Source of the DNA: Thiohalomonas sp963783235
GTDB lineage: Bacteria > Pseudomonadota > Gammaproteobacteria > Thiohalomonadales > Thiohalomonadaceae
DNA length: 64,000 bases
Assembly (NCBI GenBank): GCA_963783235.1
Contig: CAWAMN010000001.1
Coordinates: forward strand, 1,922,001-1,986,000
Direction: 5' to 3'
Shown: one piece after another, positions 48,911 through 58,083 of the stretch
Position numbering within the stretch: the first letter of the stretch is position 1
Layout: every line of letters starts with the position of its first letter
Program-made: the position numbers and the translations under genes
Notes under the pieces: generated by a model
The model's database searches: none
The model's input: the letters and a program-made list of their open reading frames with translations, nothing else
What the model was told of the DNA's origin: nothing

Positions 48911-49966
48911 ATGTCGCAAAAACGCCTTAAACACGGTTGGCTGCTGGCCCTGCTTTTTCTCGTTTCCGCTGTAGCGGCGGAAGAGCCGGATGCGGAGTGG
49001 GATGCCTGGGAGAAAGCTCTCACCGAGGATGCGAAAGCGGCCGAATTCGACGATGCCCCGCTCGAGGAGGAGGTAAAGACGCCGGCCTGGTTCCGTCTCA
49101 CCTTCCTCAACCTGGCGGAAGATCTGGCCGACGCAAAGCAATCCGGACGCGAAGGACTCGTCGTCTATTTCGGACAGAAGTACTGCCCCTACTGCCAAGC
49201 GCTGATGGAGGACCTGAAAAAGCCGGATATCCGACGTTACATGCAGGATCACTTCGATGTCGTCGAGGTGGATGTCCACGGCGATCGTACGGTGACCGAC
49301 CTGCAGGGGGGCGAATTTGATGAAAAGGCGTTCGCCGAGAGGGAGAAGACCAACCTCACCCCCTCGCTGATTTTCTACGATTTCGAGGGGCGGCAGGCGC
49401 TCAAGCTCACCGGTTATCACGGTCCGTACCGATTCCGCGCGGCGCTGGAGTACGTAGCGGACGATCATTACCGAAACGAGAGCTTTCGCAGTTATCTCAA
49501 GCGCGCGGACCCGAATATGGTTCCCCGAAAGGGCGAACTCAATGATGCCGAATTTTTCGCAGCGCCCCCCTTCAATCTGGACCGTACCCGATTTCCGGGC
49601 GAACGTCCGCTCATGGTCTTTTTCGAGCAGGCCGACTGCCACGCCTGCGACGTCCTGCATACCGGCCCCGTGCAGCGCCCGGCTATCCGCGATCTCATCG
49701 AGCAGTTTGACACCGTACAGCTCGGGATATGGGATGACACCCCGGTAGTCACCCCCGGCGGAGAAAAACTGACCGCCCGCGAGTGGTCGGAAAAACTCCA
49801 GCTGTTCTATACGCCCACGCTACTGTTTTTCGACCAGAACGGGGAGGAGATCCTCCGGCTCGATTCGGTGGCTCACTTCTATCGCATCCGGGGTGTCCTG
49901 CAGTACATTCTCAGCGGCGCCCATGAACAAGGTGTGACGCTCCAAGGCTGGCAGCGAAAGCAATGA
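48911..49966 (+). CDS. Exported protein with two thioredoxin-like domains
   Basis: 351 residues. Signal peptide (KHGWLLALLFLVSAVAAEE). Domain 1 (about 60-190) has CPYC in VVYFGQKYCPYCQALMEDLK and a cis-Pro loop NLTPSLIFYDF. Domain 2 (about 215-335) has CHAC in VFFEQADCHACDVLHTGPVQ and cis-Pro FYTPTLLFFD. Both resemble SoxW/thioredoxin-like periplasmic proteins, so the protein probably relays electrons or handles disulfides outside the inner membrane. The upstream ATG at 48893 would give a slightly longer leader. The sulfur-oxidation link is only by family resemblance. Confidence 0.85.
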   Translation: MSQKRLKHGWLLALLFLVSAVAAEEPDAEWDAWEKALTEDAKAAEFDDAPLEEEVKTPAWFRLTFLNLAEDLADAKQSGREGLVVYFGQKYCPYCQALMEDLKKPDIRRYMQDHFDVVEVDVHGDRTVTDLQGGEFDEKAFAEREKTNLTPSLIFYDFEGRQALKLTGYHGPYRFRAALEYVADDHYRNESFRSYLKRADPNMVPRKGELNDAEFFAAPPFNLDRTRFPGERPLMVFFEQADCHACDVLHTGPVQRPAIRDLIEQFDTVQLGIWDDTPVVTPGGEKLTAREWSEKLQLFYTPTLLFFDQNGEEILRLDSVAHFYRIRGVLQYILSGAHEQGVTLQGWQRKQ

Positions 49967-50048
49967 TCTCCGCCGACCAGCGGAACACACTCGAATAGCC
50001 TCACCTTTCGGGTTCGGCCCTGGAACGTCCCCTGCGGGAAATTGCAGC

Positions 50049-50864
50049 ATGAAGAATTACGATCGAATCGACACCCTTTTGGAAATAATGGCACGCCTTC
50101 GCGACCCCGGTGGCGGGTGTCCCTGGGATCGGGAGCAGACCTTCGCCACGATCGCCCCCTACACCCTTGAAGAGGCCTATGAAGTCGCCGATGCCATTGA
50201 GCGCGGCACCCCATCCGAATTGCGCGAAGAGCTCGGGGATCTCCTGTTCCAGGTCGTCTTTCACGCCCGCATGGCCGAAGAAGCGGGTCAGTTCGCCTTC
50301 CCCGACGTGGTGGAGACGGTGGTGGAGAAGATGGTGCGCCGCCACCCCCACGTGTTTGGGGATGAAGAGGTGGCGGATGCCGAAGCCCAGACCGCCGCCT
50401 GGGAAGCGCAAAAGGCCCGTGAGCGTGCGGCGAAGGCGGGAGGAGAGCCGTCCCACAGCGCCCTTGACGGCGTTGCTGTCGCCCTGCCGGCCCTGACCCG
50501 CGCCGAGAAACTGCAAAGGCGTGCCGCCCGGGTCGGCTTCGACTGGCCCGATCCCCGGGGTGCACTGGAAAAGGTACGGGAAGAGACCGAAGAGGTGGTC
50601 CGGGAGTTGGATCAGCGCGACGCCGACGCCCTGCAGGCCGAGGTGGGTGATCTGCTGTTTGCCTGTGTGAACCTGGCGCGTCTGGCCGGCGTTGACGCGG
50701 AAACCGCCCTCCGCGGCGCCAACAGCAAGTTCGACCGTCGCTTCCGGGCCGTGGAGGCCACCCTCACGCGGGAGGGAAAATCACTGGACGATGTCTCCCT
50801 GGAGGAGATGGATGCGGCCTGGGAGCGGGTGAAACGGGGTGAACGGCAAATTGCGGGCAAGTGA
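50049..50864 (+). CDS. mazG: Nucleoside triphosphate pyrophosphohydrolase MazG
   Basis: 271 residues with two MazG repeats. The first has LRDPGGGCPWDREQTFATIA, then EAYEVADAIE and EELGDLLFQVVFHARMAEE (EExxE and ExxD metal sites). The second has EEVVRELDQRDADALQAEVG and DLLFACVNLARLAG. It hydrolyses NTPs to NMP and PPi, lowering aberrant nucleotide or ppGpp levels. It lies 82 bp after the thioredoxin gene; no strong Shine-Dalgarno sequence precedes the ATG. Confidence 0.95.
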   Translation: MKNYDRIDTLLEIMARLRDPGGGCPWDREQTFATIAPYTLEEAYEVADAIERGTPSELREELGDLLFQVVFHARMAEEAGQFAFPDVVETVVEKMVRRHPHVFGDEEVADAEAQTAAWEAQKARERAAKAGGEPSHSALDGVAVALPALTRAEKLQRRAARVGFDWPDPRGALEKVREETEEVVRELDQRDADALQAEVGDLLFACVNLARLAGVDAETALRGANSKFDRRFRAVEATLTREGKSLDDVSLEEMDAAWERVKRGERQIAGK

Positions 50865-50951
50865 GTTGGCAGACGTTCGCTCATCCGTCAAACTAAACCG
50901 ACACTGCAAAACCCTTGCGCGGCTCCACCCAACAGAAGGCGTAAAGACGAT

Positions 50952-51479
50952 ATGAGCGAAAATCATCAGGGGATAGGCGAACGCCTCGCCGAAGGCTATC
51001 ACCGCATGCTGGAACGGGTTCGCCACCGTCTGGACGAAATCGAACACGAGACAGGTCCTACCGTAAAACGCGCCATCGATGATGCACAGGAGCGCGCCAC
51101 GGAGCTTGGCGAACTGAGCCGGGAAGAGTCCCAGAAGGTAGCCGGATACCTGCGTAAAGACCTGGAGGACGCCGCCACATTCATTTCCGGTTCGGGGCGT
51201 GAGTTGGGCAACTGGCTGAACTTCGACTGGAACCTGATCGAAGAGAGCCTTGCCGACCTTTTCGCCAACGCCGTGGACCATACCCGGGTGGAGCTGGAAC
51301 AGTTCTCCGAACGGGCCGCCGCCCTCGGCGAGTGGCATACCGGGGAAATCACCGCCATGGGTACGCTCCAGTGCAAGAGCTGCGGCGAGATCCTGCATTT
51401 CCATGGTCCGGGCCACATTCCGCCCTGCCCCAAGTGCCACGGCACCACGTTCCGTCGAATGACCGACGCAGAACAGTAA
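50952..51479 (+). CDS. Zinc-ribbon protein of the DUF1451 family
   Basis: 175 residues. The first two thirds are helical and charged (YHRMLERVRHRLDEIEHETG, EESQKVAGYLRKDLEDAATF). The C-terminal zinc ribbon has two CxxC knuckles, CKSC and CPKC (LQCKSCGEILHFHGPGHIPP). This architecture is that of DUF1451 proteins; the function is not established. It is 87 bp downstream of mazG on the same strand. Confidence 0.85.
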   Translation: MSENHQGIGERLAEGYHRMLERVRHRLDEIEHETGPTVKRAIDDAQERATELGELSREESQKVAGYLRKDLEDAATFISGSGRELGNWLNFDWNLIEESLADLFANAVDHTRVELEQFSERAAALGEWHTGEITAMGTLQCKSCGEILHFHGPGHIPPCPKCHGTTFRRMTDAEQ

Positions 51480-51538
51480 GCAGCATCCCCGGCCCGGTCA
51501 GGCTCCCGCTCCCTCCCAATAAAGGGCGTGATCCTGAC

Positions 51539-52462
51539 TTGACCTCCTTTGGCAACGGCTCTCGTGGCAAAAGGGACAAGCGCCGGCCCTACTTGCTCGG
51601 GTTTCTGGCCGTTCTTACCGCGGGACTCCTCGCGGGGTGCGACGCTTCGCCCGTCGTCGAGTCCAGCGGACTGGCCCGGTCCTCTTCCGGTACGACACTG
51701 TTCTGGACCCACAACGATGGGTCGAACACCATTTCCGAGGAGTCCGGCGATACTCACCTCTATCTCCTCGGACCGGGAAACCGGCTGGTGTCAAAAACCC
51801 GGGTCGGGACGGCCAATCGGGACTGGGAGGACTTGGCCACTTTCGAAATGGAAGGGCGGCGCTACCTCTTGATTGCAGACGTCGGCGACAACGACGAAAA
51901 ACGAAATATCTATCGGCTTGTTGTTGTTGGAGAGCCGATAAACCAGGCCGAGGTCTCCATCGAGTGGATCGTGGAATTCCGTTACCCCGACGGCCCACAC
52001 GACTGCGAGGCCGTTGCGGTCATTCCCGACACCCATTCGGTCCTGCTCGTTTCCAAACGCGACCGACCGGCCGGCATTTACCGTCTGCCCCTGGCGCCAC
52101 ACCCGGGCGTCGCCATTGCAGAAAAGGTCGGGGATTTTGCCGCGCTACCCGCCCCCACCTGGAAGGACACGCTGCGAAATCCATTACAGGGGCCCTATAG
52201 CGATCAACCGACCGGGCTGGATATTTCCCCGGATGGGCGCTTCGTCGCGGTACTCACCTATCGCAATGCCTACGTGTGGGCCCGTCCAGAGGGCCAGAAA
52301 TGGCCAGAGGTTTTCACGGAGGTCCCCACCGTTTTGGAACTGCCTGAACTGCGTCAGTGGGAAGGGATCGCCTGGAGCCCCGAGGGGGAGGCCTTGCATA
52401 TCAGTCGCGAAGGGACCGCCGAACTGCTCCGAATCGAGTGGGCAAAGGCAGGGCGGAAATAG
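51539..52462 (+). CDS. Predicted lipoprotein with beta-propeller-like fold
   Basis: 307 residues from a probable TTG start; no ATG precedes the leader in this frame without entering the upstream gene. Lipoprotein signal with lipobox LLAGC (YLLGFLAVLTAGLLAGCDAS), so outer or inner membrane-anchored. The mature part has propeller-like blades: SGLARSSSGTTLFWTHNDGS, DWEDLATFEMEGRRYLLIAD, PDGPHDCEAVAVIPDTHSVL, PTGLDISPDGRFVAVLTYRN and QWEGIAWSPEGEALHISREG. Similar proteins are annotated as hypothetical or esterase-like; I cannot assign an activity. Confidence 0.75.
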   Translation: MTSFGNGSRGKRDKRRPYLLGFLAVLTAGLLAGCDASPVVESSGLARSSSGTTLFWTHNDGSNTISEESGDTHLYLLGPGNRLVSKTRVGTANRDWEDLATFEMEGRRYLLIADVGDNDEKRNIYRLVVVGEPINQAEVSIEWIVEFRYPDGPHDCEAVAVIPDTHSVLLVSKRDRPAGIYRLPLAPHPGVAIAEKVGDFAALPAPTWKDTLRNPLQGPYSDQPTGLDISPDGRFVAVLTYRNAYVWARPEGQKWPEVFTEVPTVLELPELRQWEGIAWSPEGEALHISREGTAELLRIEWAKAGRK

Positions 52463-52615
52463 AAAAACCGCCCGACGGCTTTCGCCACCTCCCCGAATCC
52501 CATTGAGCCAGAACGCTCCGTAAAGGTACTCATCGAGTCCACGAAACTACTTGCATACACTCAAGCCGAGGCACTCGCCTCGACAAAGCATCATCTGCCG
52601 ACTCAAGGAGGAGTT

Positions 52616-53449
52616 ATGCGCATAAACGATTTACCTTTCAGGAAGGCCCGCAGTGGGCTGCTTTCCGCCGGTTTCTTAGCGGCGGGCCTGACAGCCGCTT
52701 CGAATGCCGGGGCTGTTCAGGTGCGAGTGGAGGTGGATAACCTGGCACCGGAGAACGGCGTCACTATCACGCCGCTCTGGTCAGGCTTTCACGGCGGGGA
52801 TTTCGATCTCTTTGACCGCGGAGAACCGGCATCCGAAGCGTTGGAGCGCTTGGCTGAAGACGGCAACACCGGCCCTGCCATGGAGGCCTTTGCCGCGACC
52901 ACGCCCAACGGCGTGCAAGGGACCATGCCGACAGCCATCGGTCCCGGTCAAAGCATCGCCATGGATTTTTCGCTGAACGACAGCGAAGCGCAGCGTTACT
53001 TCAGCTATGCGGCCATGGTCGTACCCAGCAACGACGCCTTTATCGCCAACGATAACCCCAGGGCTTTTTCCATTTTTGACGGCGAGGGGAAATTTACGGG
53101 GGCCGACTTCGTGGTCAAAGGGGATGACGTTTGGGACGCGGGCACCGAGGTCAATTCCGAGATCCCCGAAGAGACGGCACTTCTGGGACAGACGGAGCCC
53201 AACACGGGAACCGATGAAAACGGAGTCGTTACCGAACATCCGGACTTAATGGATCCCGGCGCGGGCGGCATCGTCGATGACACCCGGTTCACCAACGCCG
53301 ACTTCAGTGAACCGGGCTATGAAGTGGCCCACATCACCGTTTCGGAGGCCGGACCGGTAAGCGTTTCCGAACCCTACCCACTGGCACTCCTGGCAGCAGG
53401 TTTCCTGGCAACCGTCGTGGCCTCGCGTCGTAAGCGGGACCAATGCTGA
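52616..53449 (+). CDS. Exported spondin-domain protein with a C-terminal sorting-signal-like tail
   Basis: 277 residues. Signal peptide (LLSAGFLAAGLTAASNAGA), then a spondin-N type domain (VRVEVDNLAPENGVTITPLW, SGFHGGDFDLFDRGEPASEA, SYAAMVVPSNDAFIAND, FSIFDGEGKF). The end is SEPYPLALLAAGFLATVVAS followed by RRKR: a Pro-containing motif, a hydrophobic helix and a basic cluster, the layout of PEP-CTERM exosortase substrates, though the canonical VPEP is replaced by SEPYP. A strong AGGAGG-type site precedes the ATG. It is followed by a terminator. Confidence 0.8.
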   Translation: MRINDLPFRKARSGLLSAGFLAAGLTAASNAGAVQVRVEVDNLAPENGVTITPLWSGFHGGDFDLFDRGEPASEALERLAEDGNTGPAMEAFAATTPNGVQGTMPTAIGPGQSIAMDFSLNDSEAQRYFSYAAMVVPSNDAFIANDNPRAFSIFDGEGKFTGADFVVKGDDVWDAGTEVNSEIPEETALLGQTEPNTGTDENGVVTEHPDLMDPGAGGIVDDTRFTNADFSEPGYEVAHITVSEAGPVSVSEPYPLALLAAGFLATVVASRRKRDQC

Positions 53450-53468
53450 CAACAACCGTCGGATACAA

Positions 53469-53494
53469 GGCCCGCCTTCAGGCGGGCCCTTTTT
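53469..53494 (+). terminator. Rho-independent terminator of the spondin-domain gene
   Basis: GGCCCGCC and GGCGGGCC pair around a TTCA loop, followed by CTTTTT. It lies 20 bp after the stop and just before the convergent chemoreceptor gene. Confidence 0.88.
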
Positions 53495-53504
53495 CCGCTC
53501 AAGC

Positions 53505-55421
53505 TCAGTATTTGAACTGGCCTACCAGAGACTGCAGGTCGTGGGCCAGATGGGAGAGGCCGTCGGAGCTTTCGGAGGTCTGCTCCGCGCCCTTGGCGTT
53601 TTCTTCCGTGATGTCGTTAATAGCGGTGACGTTCCTGTTGATCTCCTCCGAGACTTGACTCTGCTGCTCGGCGGCACTGGCGATCTGGGCGTTCATATCG
53701 CTGATGGTGGTCACTGCCTGGGTGATGGAGTTGAGCGCATCGCCGGCCTTGCTGGCCTGCTCCACGCTGCCGTGCGCCTGCTCGCGACCGCCCTCCATGA
53801 CCTCCACCGCCTGCTTGGCGCCGCCCTGGAGTTTTTCGATCATGGACTCGATCTCCTTGGTTGAATCCTGGGTCCGGCTGGCAAGTGTGCGCACTTCATC
53901 GGCGACCACCGCGAAACCGCGGCCCTGTTCGCCGGCCCGGGCCGCCTCGATGGCGGCATTGAGGGCGAGCAGGTTGGTCTGATCGGCGATGTCGCGAATG
54001 ACTTCCAACACGTGACCGATATCGGCACTGTGCTTCTCCAGGTCGTGGATCACACTTGCGGCACGCTCCACCTCCTGCGCCAGGGTATCGATCGAATCGA
54101 TCGTGGCACTGACCACCTGACTGCCGGTGCGGGCCTCGCCATCGGCGTCTTTGGCCGCCTCGGCGGCATTTTGCGCACTGCGCGCCACTTCCTGAACCGT
54201 CGCCGTCATCTCATTGATAGCGGTCACCACCTGTTCGGTCTGCACCCGCTGCCGCTCGATAGAGTCGCGTGACTGGCCGGTGATGGTCGTCAACTCTTCA
54301 GAGGCGGAGGCCAGTTGCGCAGTCGAGCCCGCCACCTTGCCCACGGCACTCTGCATCTTTTCGACGAACCTGTTGAACGCCTCGGCCAGATGGGAGATCT
54401 CATCCCTGCCATTGGTATCCAGACGTCTGGTGAGGTCGCCCTCCCCGGCGGCGATATTCTCCATCGCCTCAACGGTGTGGCACAGCGGCCGGCGAATGGA
54501 AAGGGAGAGCAGTGACGAAATCCCGACCCCGAGCAGCAGGGCCAGACCACCGATCAGCAGGGTGCTGTTGCGCGCATTGGCCAGGGCACTGACGTAATAG
54601 TCCCGATCGACGGCGATCTCCATGACTCCGATGGGCTTGCCCGAATAGTCGCTGACACTTCGAGCGTAAACCGATTTTTTGTGTTCACCCAGCATCCGTT
54701 GAGTCAATAGCGGCTCGGACATCGCCTGGCCGAGCTCATCGGGACGAATCAGGCTGTCACCTTCGTAAGTCTTGGCGAAGGTCTCGAAACCGCTGTCGCG
54801 CTTGATGTAAAAGGCGACCTCCAGCTCGACATCATCCCTGGCTGCCTTGAACTCCTCAAAAAAGGGCTGCCCGAAGGACATGCCGAATTCGACCGAACCG
54901 ATATGCTGTCCCTGGTGGAATACCGGGGTGACGCCGCGCACGCCCAGTCCGGCCACGCCCACTTCGAGGCCCTGCACCGATTTCTTGGTGCTGTTCACTG
55001 CCGTTACGGTGTGTCGGAAAGACGAGAGGTCATCACCGAATTTCTCGAGCTTGTGAAGGCGAAGGTAGGAGAAGGCCGGTGGTTTGTGGAACTGGAACTG
55101 GCGAACGGCATACTTCTCCTTCATCACTTTGAAGACATCGTGGAACTCGGTGATGAGCCCCTCGCGGTCGCCAGCCGCAAACAGCTCTCCTGACCTCGGG
55201 GCGGCGGCAATACTATCCGCAAGAGCGGCCGCCACGCGCTCCTCGGCACCGAGCCGGTCCATGAGTTGGCCGTAGAGCGCCTGCATCTCGCGCTTTTCCG
55301 CCTCCGACACAATCCCTTCGATCTGATTGAGAACGGTGGGCGTGATGACGGCCAAAGCCGCCAGCAAGACCAGTGCCGATCCGACGCCGATCCGTGTCCC
55401 GATACTGAAATTCCGCAACAT
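53505..55421 (-). CDS. Methyl-accepting chemotaxis protein with periplasmic Cache-type sensor
   Basis: 638 residues. Transmembrane helix 1 (IGVGSALVLLAALAVITPTV), a large periplasmic double-Cache-like domain (about 35-290, with FKVMKEKYAVRQFQFHKPPA and GSVEFGMSFGQPFFEEF), helix 2 (LLIGGLALLLGVGISSLLSL), HAMP, and the signalling domain with the hairpin VIRDIADQTNLLALNAAIEA ARAGEQGRG core. Methylation helices are long, about the 40-heptad class. The frame is open to 55538; the ATG at 55421 gives the membrane start. The ligand is unknown. A link to pilus-driven motility elsewhere in the window is possible. Confidence 0.93.
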   Translation of the reverse strand: MLRNFSIGTRIGVGSALVLLAALAVITPTVLNQIEGIVSEAEKREMQALYGQLMDRLGAEERVAAALADSIAAAPRSGELFAAGDREGLITEFHDVFKVMKEKYAVRQFQFHKPPAFSYLRLHKLEKFGDDLSSFRHTVTAVNSTKKSVQGLEVGVAGLGVRGVTPVFHQGQHIGSVEFGMSFGQPFFEEFKAARDDVELEVAFYIKRDSGFETFAKTYEGDSLIRPDELGQAMSEPLLTQRMLGEHKKSVYARSVSDYSGKPIGVMEIAVDRDYYVSALANARNSTLLIGGLALLLGVGISSLLSLSIRRPLCHTVEAMENIAAGEGDLTRRLDTNGRDEISHLAEAFNRFVEKMQSAVGKVAGSTAQLASASEELTTITGQSRDSIERQRVQTEQVVTAINEMTATVQEVARSAQNAAEAAKDADGEARTGSQVVSATIDSIDTLAQEVERAASVIHDLEKHSADIGHVLEVIRDIADQTNLLALNAAIEAARAGEQGRGFAVVADEVRTLASRTQDSTKEIESMIEKLQGGAKQAVEVMEGGREQAHGSVEQASKAGDALNSITQAVTTISDMNAQIASAAEQQSQVSEEINRNVTAINDITEENAKGAEQTSESSDGLSHLAHDLQSLVGQFKY

Positions 55422-55587
55422 GGTGTTACCCCTCGTGATCCGTTGAACCCCCTCGTGGTGGAGCTTTGTTCTCTCCCGTCTTTGGGTCGTCAAATTACTC
55501 CACGGATACAGCCCACGGTATCGGCAGATGTCCGGCAAAACTGTAGGAGTGCGTCCTACAATTCGGCGGAAAACAGGGCTTGCAAAA

Positions 55588-57141
55588 TTATGCGCTTCGG
55601 CGGCTACGCTGGAACGCGAGGACTATCGCAGTCCCGGCAAAAAGGCAGACCAGAATGGGAAGGTTGTGCCAGCGCCCATAAGGAGTCTGGCCGGCCATCG
55701 GCTGAACGCGATGGGTAAGGACGTGGGTTTCGAACTGGGGTGAAGTGGCCAGCAACCGACCCTTTGCATCGGCAAACGCCGAAATTCCGTTCGTCGTGGC
55801 CCGTAGCATCGGACGGCCGGTTTCCAGGGCGCGCATGCGGGAAATCTGGAGATGCTGGTGCGGCGCCAATGAATCCCCGTACCAAGCGTTGTTACTGCCA
55901 TTCACCAGTAGAGTAGCGTCGTGGAGGGTTCTGGCGATCTCACTGCCAAACGCATCTTCATAGCAGACCGAGACCGCAGCCCGATTCCCTGCGGCCGCGA
56001 GTGGCTGCTGTCCCTCCGGGCCGGGAATGAAGCTCGACATGGGTACATCGAAAAAACCGATCAATCCACGCAGCAGGGACTCGAAAGGTACGTATTCGCC
56101 GAAAGGAACCAGATGCCGTTTGAAATAAAAATCGCGCCGGGAACCGAGGCTCATCATGCCCGTAAAATAGTGCTTGCCATCTTGCGCCAGCACCGGCAAT
56201 CCCAGGATCAAGTCGGTGTCGGCCTTCGCGGCCTCCCGCTCCAGCGGAGTGAGGTACTCGGCTTCGATTTGGTGATAAAAAACGGTGATGGCGTTTTCCG
56301 GCCAGACCACCAGGTCACTGCGCCCCAAACGTTCACGGGTGAGCCGGGCGTACGTGTCCAGGCGCTCCCGAATCGCGCCGGGCTCCCACTTGGTCTCCTG
56401 CGGCAGATTGCCCTGAACCAGCGAGACCGTCAGCGGCTCTCCATCAGCGTGGGTCCAGTCAATACCCTCGGCCCACCAGGAGCCGCCCCATACCAGGCCC
56501 GCGAAAACCGCCGGTGCGACCACGTCCCGCCAGTCACCACGATCTCGACTTCGGGAGAAAGCGCCATAGGCCAGCAAACCGGCCGTTAAGGCCACCACCC
56601 AGCTCATCCCATAGACCCCCAGGATGGGGCCGAGACCCGCCAGGGGTCCGTCGATCTGACTGTAACCCAGGCTCAACCACGGGAACCCGGAAAAGAGCCA
56701 GCCGCGCAACCACTCCACCAGCGTCCATACCGCCGGAAACAGCAGCAGCAGTCCTGCCGCAGGGCCGATCGCGGGGGCCAGACGCCGGGCGAGATAACCC
56801 GCCAGCGCCGGGTAGAGGGAGAGGACGGCAACAAACAGTGTGGTCAGTAGCAGGGCGGGCAACAGGCCGGTGCCGCCGAATTCGTTGATGGCGACAAACA
56901 CCCAACTGATGCCGACCCCGAATTGACCGACGCCGAACAGAAATCCCAGCCAGGCGGCCCGGCGGGGTGTTGCCCCTTGCCAAAGCCAAAACAGCACCGC
57001 CGGCGACAGTATCGCCAGCGGCAAAATGGCAAACGGAGCGAAAGCCAGAGGCAGCAGACCGCCGGCGATGAAGGCCGTCAGGCCGGCGATCCCGGCCCTG
57101 TCGCGGTCAAGTCGCAGAGAGTGTTTCACCGGAGTTTCCAT
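55588..57141 (-). CDS. lnt: Apolipoprotein N-acyltransferase
   Basis: 517 residues. About seven N-terminal membrane segments then a nitrilase domain with the catalytic triad Glu282 (VVWPENAITVFY), Lys341 (FYFKRHLVPFGEYVPF) and Cys393 (SVCYEDAFGSEIA), equivalent to E267, K335 and C387 of E. coli Lnt. It adds the third acyl chain to lipoproteins after LspA. It is last in miaB-phoH-ybeY-corC-lnt and overlaps corC by 35 bp. Confidence 0.96.
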   Translation of the reverse strand: METPVKHSLRLDRDRAGIAGLTAFIAGGLLPLAFAPFAILPLAILSPAVLFWLWQGATPRRAAWLGFLFGVGQFGVGISWVFVAINEFGGTGLLPALLLTTLFVAVLSLYPALAGYLARRLAPAIGPAAGLLLLFPAVWTLVEWLRGWLFSGFPWLSLGYSQIDGPLAGLGPILGVYGMSWVVALTAGLLAYGAFSRSRDRGDWRDVVAPAVFAGLVWGGSWWAEGIDWTHADGEPLTVSLVQGNLPQETKWEPGAIRERLDTYARLTRERLGRSDLVVWPENAITVFYHQIEAEYLTPLEREAAKADTDLILGLPVLAQDGKHYFTGMMSLGSRRDFYFKRHLVPFGEYVPFESLLRGLIGFFDVPMSSFIPGPEGQQPLAAAGNRAAVSVCYEDAFGSEIARTLHDATLLVNGSNNAWYGDSLAPHQHLQISRMRALETGRPMLRATTNGISAFADAKGRLLATSPQFETHVLTHRVQPMAGQTPYGRWHNLPILVCLFAGTAIVLAFQRSRRSA

Positions 57142-58012
57142 CCCCGGCCTTGTGGTCCTGCGGCAACGGCGCGATTTCCAGCAGGTAAATGCGGCGACTG
57201 TCCGCCCTCAGCACGGTGAACCGGTATCCCCCCATTCCCAGCTGTTCGCCGCGTTTGGGCATATGGCCGAAGCCTTTAAGAACCAGCCCGCCGATGGTGT
57301 CGAATTCCTCGTCGCTGAAGCCGGTCCGGAAAAACTCGTTGAAATCGTCGATGGTGGTCAGGGCACGGACCATGTAGCGCCCGTCCGCTACCTGGAGGAT
57401 ATCGCTATCCTCCTCCTCGATATCGTGCTCGTCCTCGATCTCGCCGACGATCTGCTCCAGGACGTCTTCAATCGTGACCAGACCCGCCACGCCCCCGTAC
57501 TCGTCCACCACCACCGCCAGGTGGTTGCGGCTGGCGCGGAATTCCTTCAGAAGGACATTGAGGCGCTTGCTCTCGGGCACAAACAGTGCAGGACGCAGTA
57601 TCTCGCGGATGTTGAAGCCTTCGCCGCCGTTGGCGACGAACGGAAGCAGATCCTTGGCCAGCAAGATACCCACCACCTCGTCACGGTTTTCGCCGATGAC
57701 CGGGAAACGGGAGTGGGCGCACTTGATGATGATGGGCAGGATTTCCTGGAGAGAGGCATCCCGCTCCACCACGTTCATCTGGGAACGGGGAATCATGATG
57801 TCGCGGACCTGCATTTCCGACACCTCCAGAACGCCTTCAATCATGGCGTAGGCGTCGGCGTCGATCAGGTCTCGCTGCTGCGCCTCACTGAGAGTCTGCA
57901 GTAGCTCTTCGCGATCCTTGGGCTCGGGCTGGAGTACTTGTCCGAGCCGCTCTAGCCAGCTTTTTTGCGGCCGCTCGTCACCGGCGGCACTACTAGGTCG
58001 ATCGTCGTTCAT
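57107..58012 (-). CDS. corC: Magnesium/cobalt efflux protein CorC (CBS and transporter-associated domains)
   Basis: 301 residues, soluble. Two CBS domains (MQVRDIMIPRSQMNVVERDA near 70 and the second near 140-200) followed by a C-terminal CorC/HlyC domain (VVVDEYGGVAGLVTIEDVLE, then the FAD-binding-like fold FDTIGGLVLKGFGHMPKRGE). In enterobacteria it assists Mg2+ and Co2+ export or leptolysin-type functions; its exact activity is debated. Its position between ybeY and lnt is conserved. Confidence 0.93.
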   Translation of the reverse strand: MNDDRPSSAAGDERPQKSWLERLGQVLQPEPKDREELLQTLSEAQQRDLIDADAYAMIEGVLEVSEMQVRDIMIPRSQMNVVERDASLQEILPIIIKCAHSRFPVIGENRDEVVGILLAKDLLPFVANGGEGFNIREILRPALFVPESKRLNVLLKEFRASRNHLAVVVDEYGGVAGLVTIEDVLEQIVGEIEDEHDIEEEDSDILQVADGRYMVRALTTIDDFNEFFRTGFSDEEFDTIGGLVLKGFGHMPKRGEQLGMGGYRFTVLRADSRRIYLLEIAPLPQDHKAGDGNSGETLSAT

Positions 58013-58039
58013 GCGTGTCGTTGGTCACCCTGCGAAAGA

Positions 58040-58075
58040 CAAGATACAAGCCCATCTTGCGGTGCTTGTATCTTG
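58040..58075. repeat. 12-bp perfect inverted repeat inside the ybeY-corC gap
   Basis: CAAGATACAAGC (58040-58051) and GCTTGTATCTTG (58064-58075) are perfect complements with a 12-nt loop. No T-tract follows on the operon strand, so it is not a classical terminator. It may stabilise or process the mRNA between ybeY and corC. Confidence 0.65.
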
Positions 58076-58083
58076 TATCTCGC

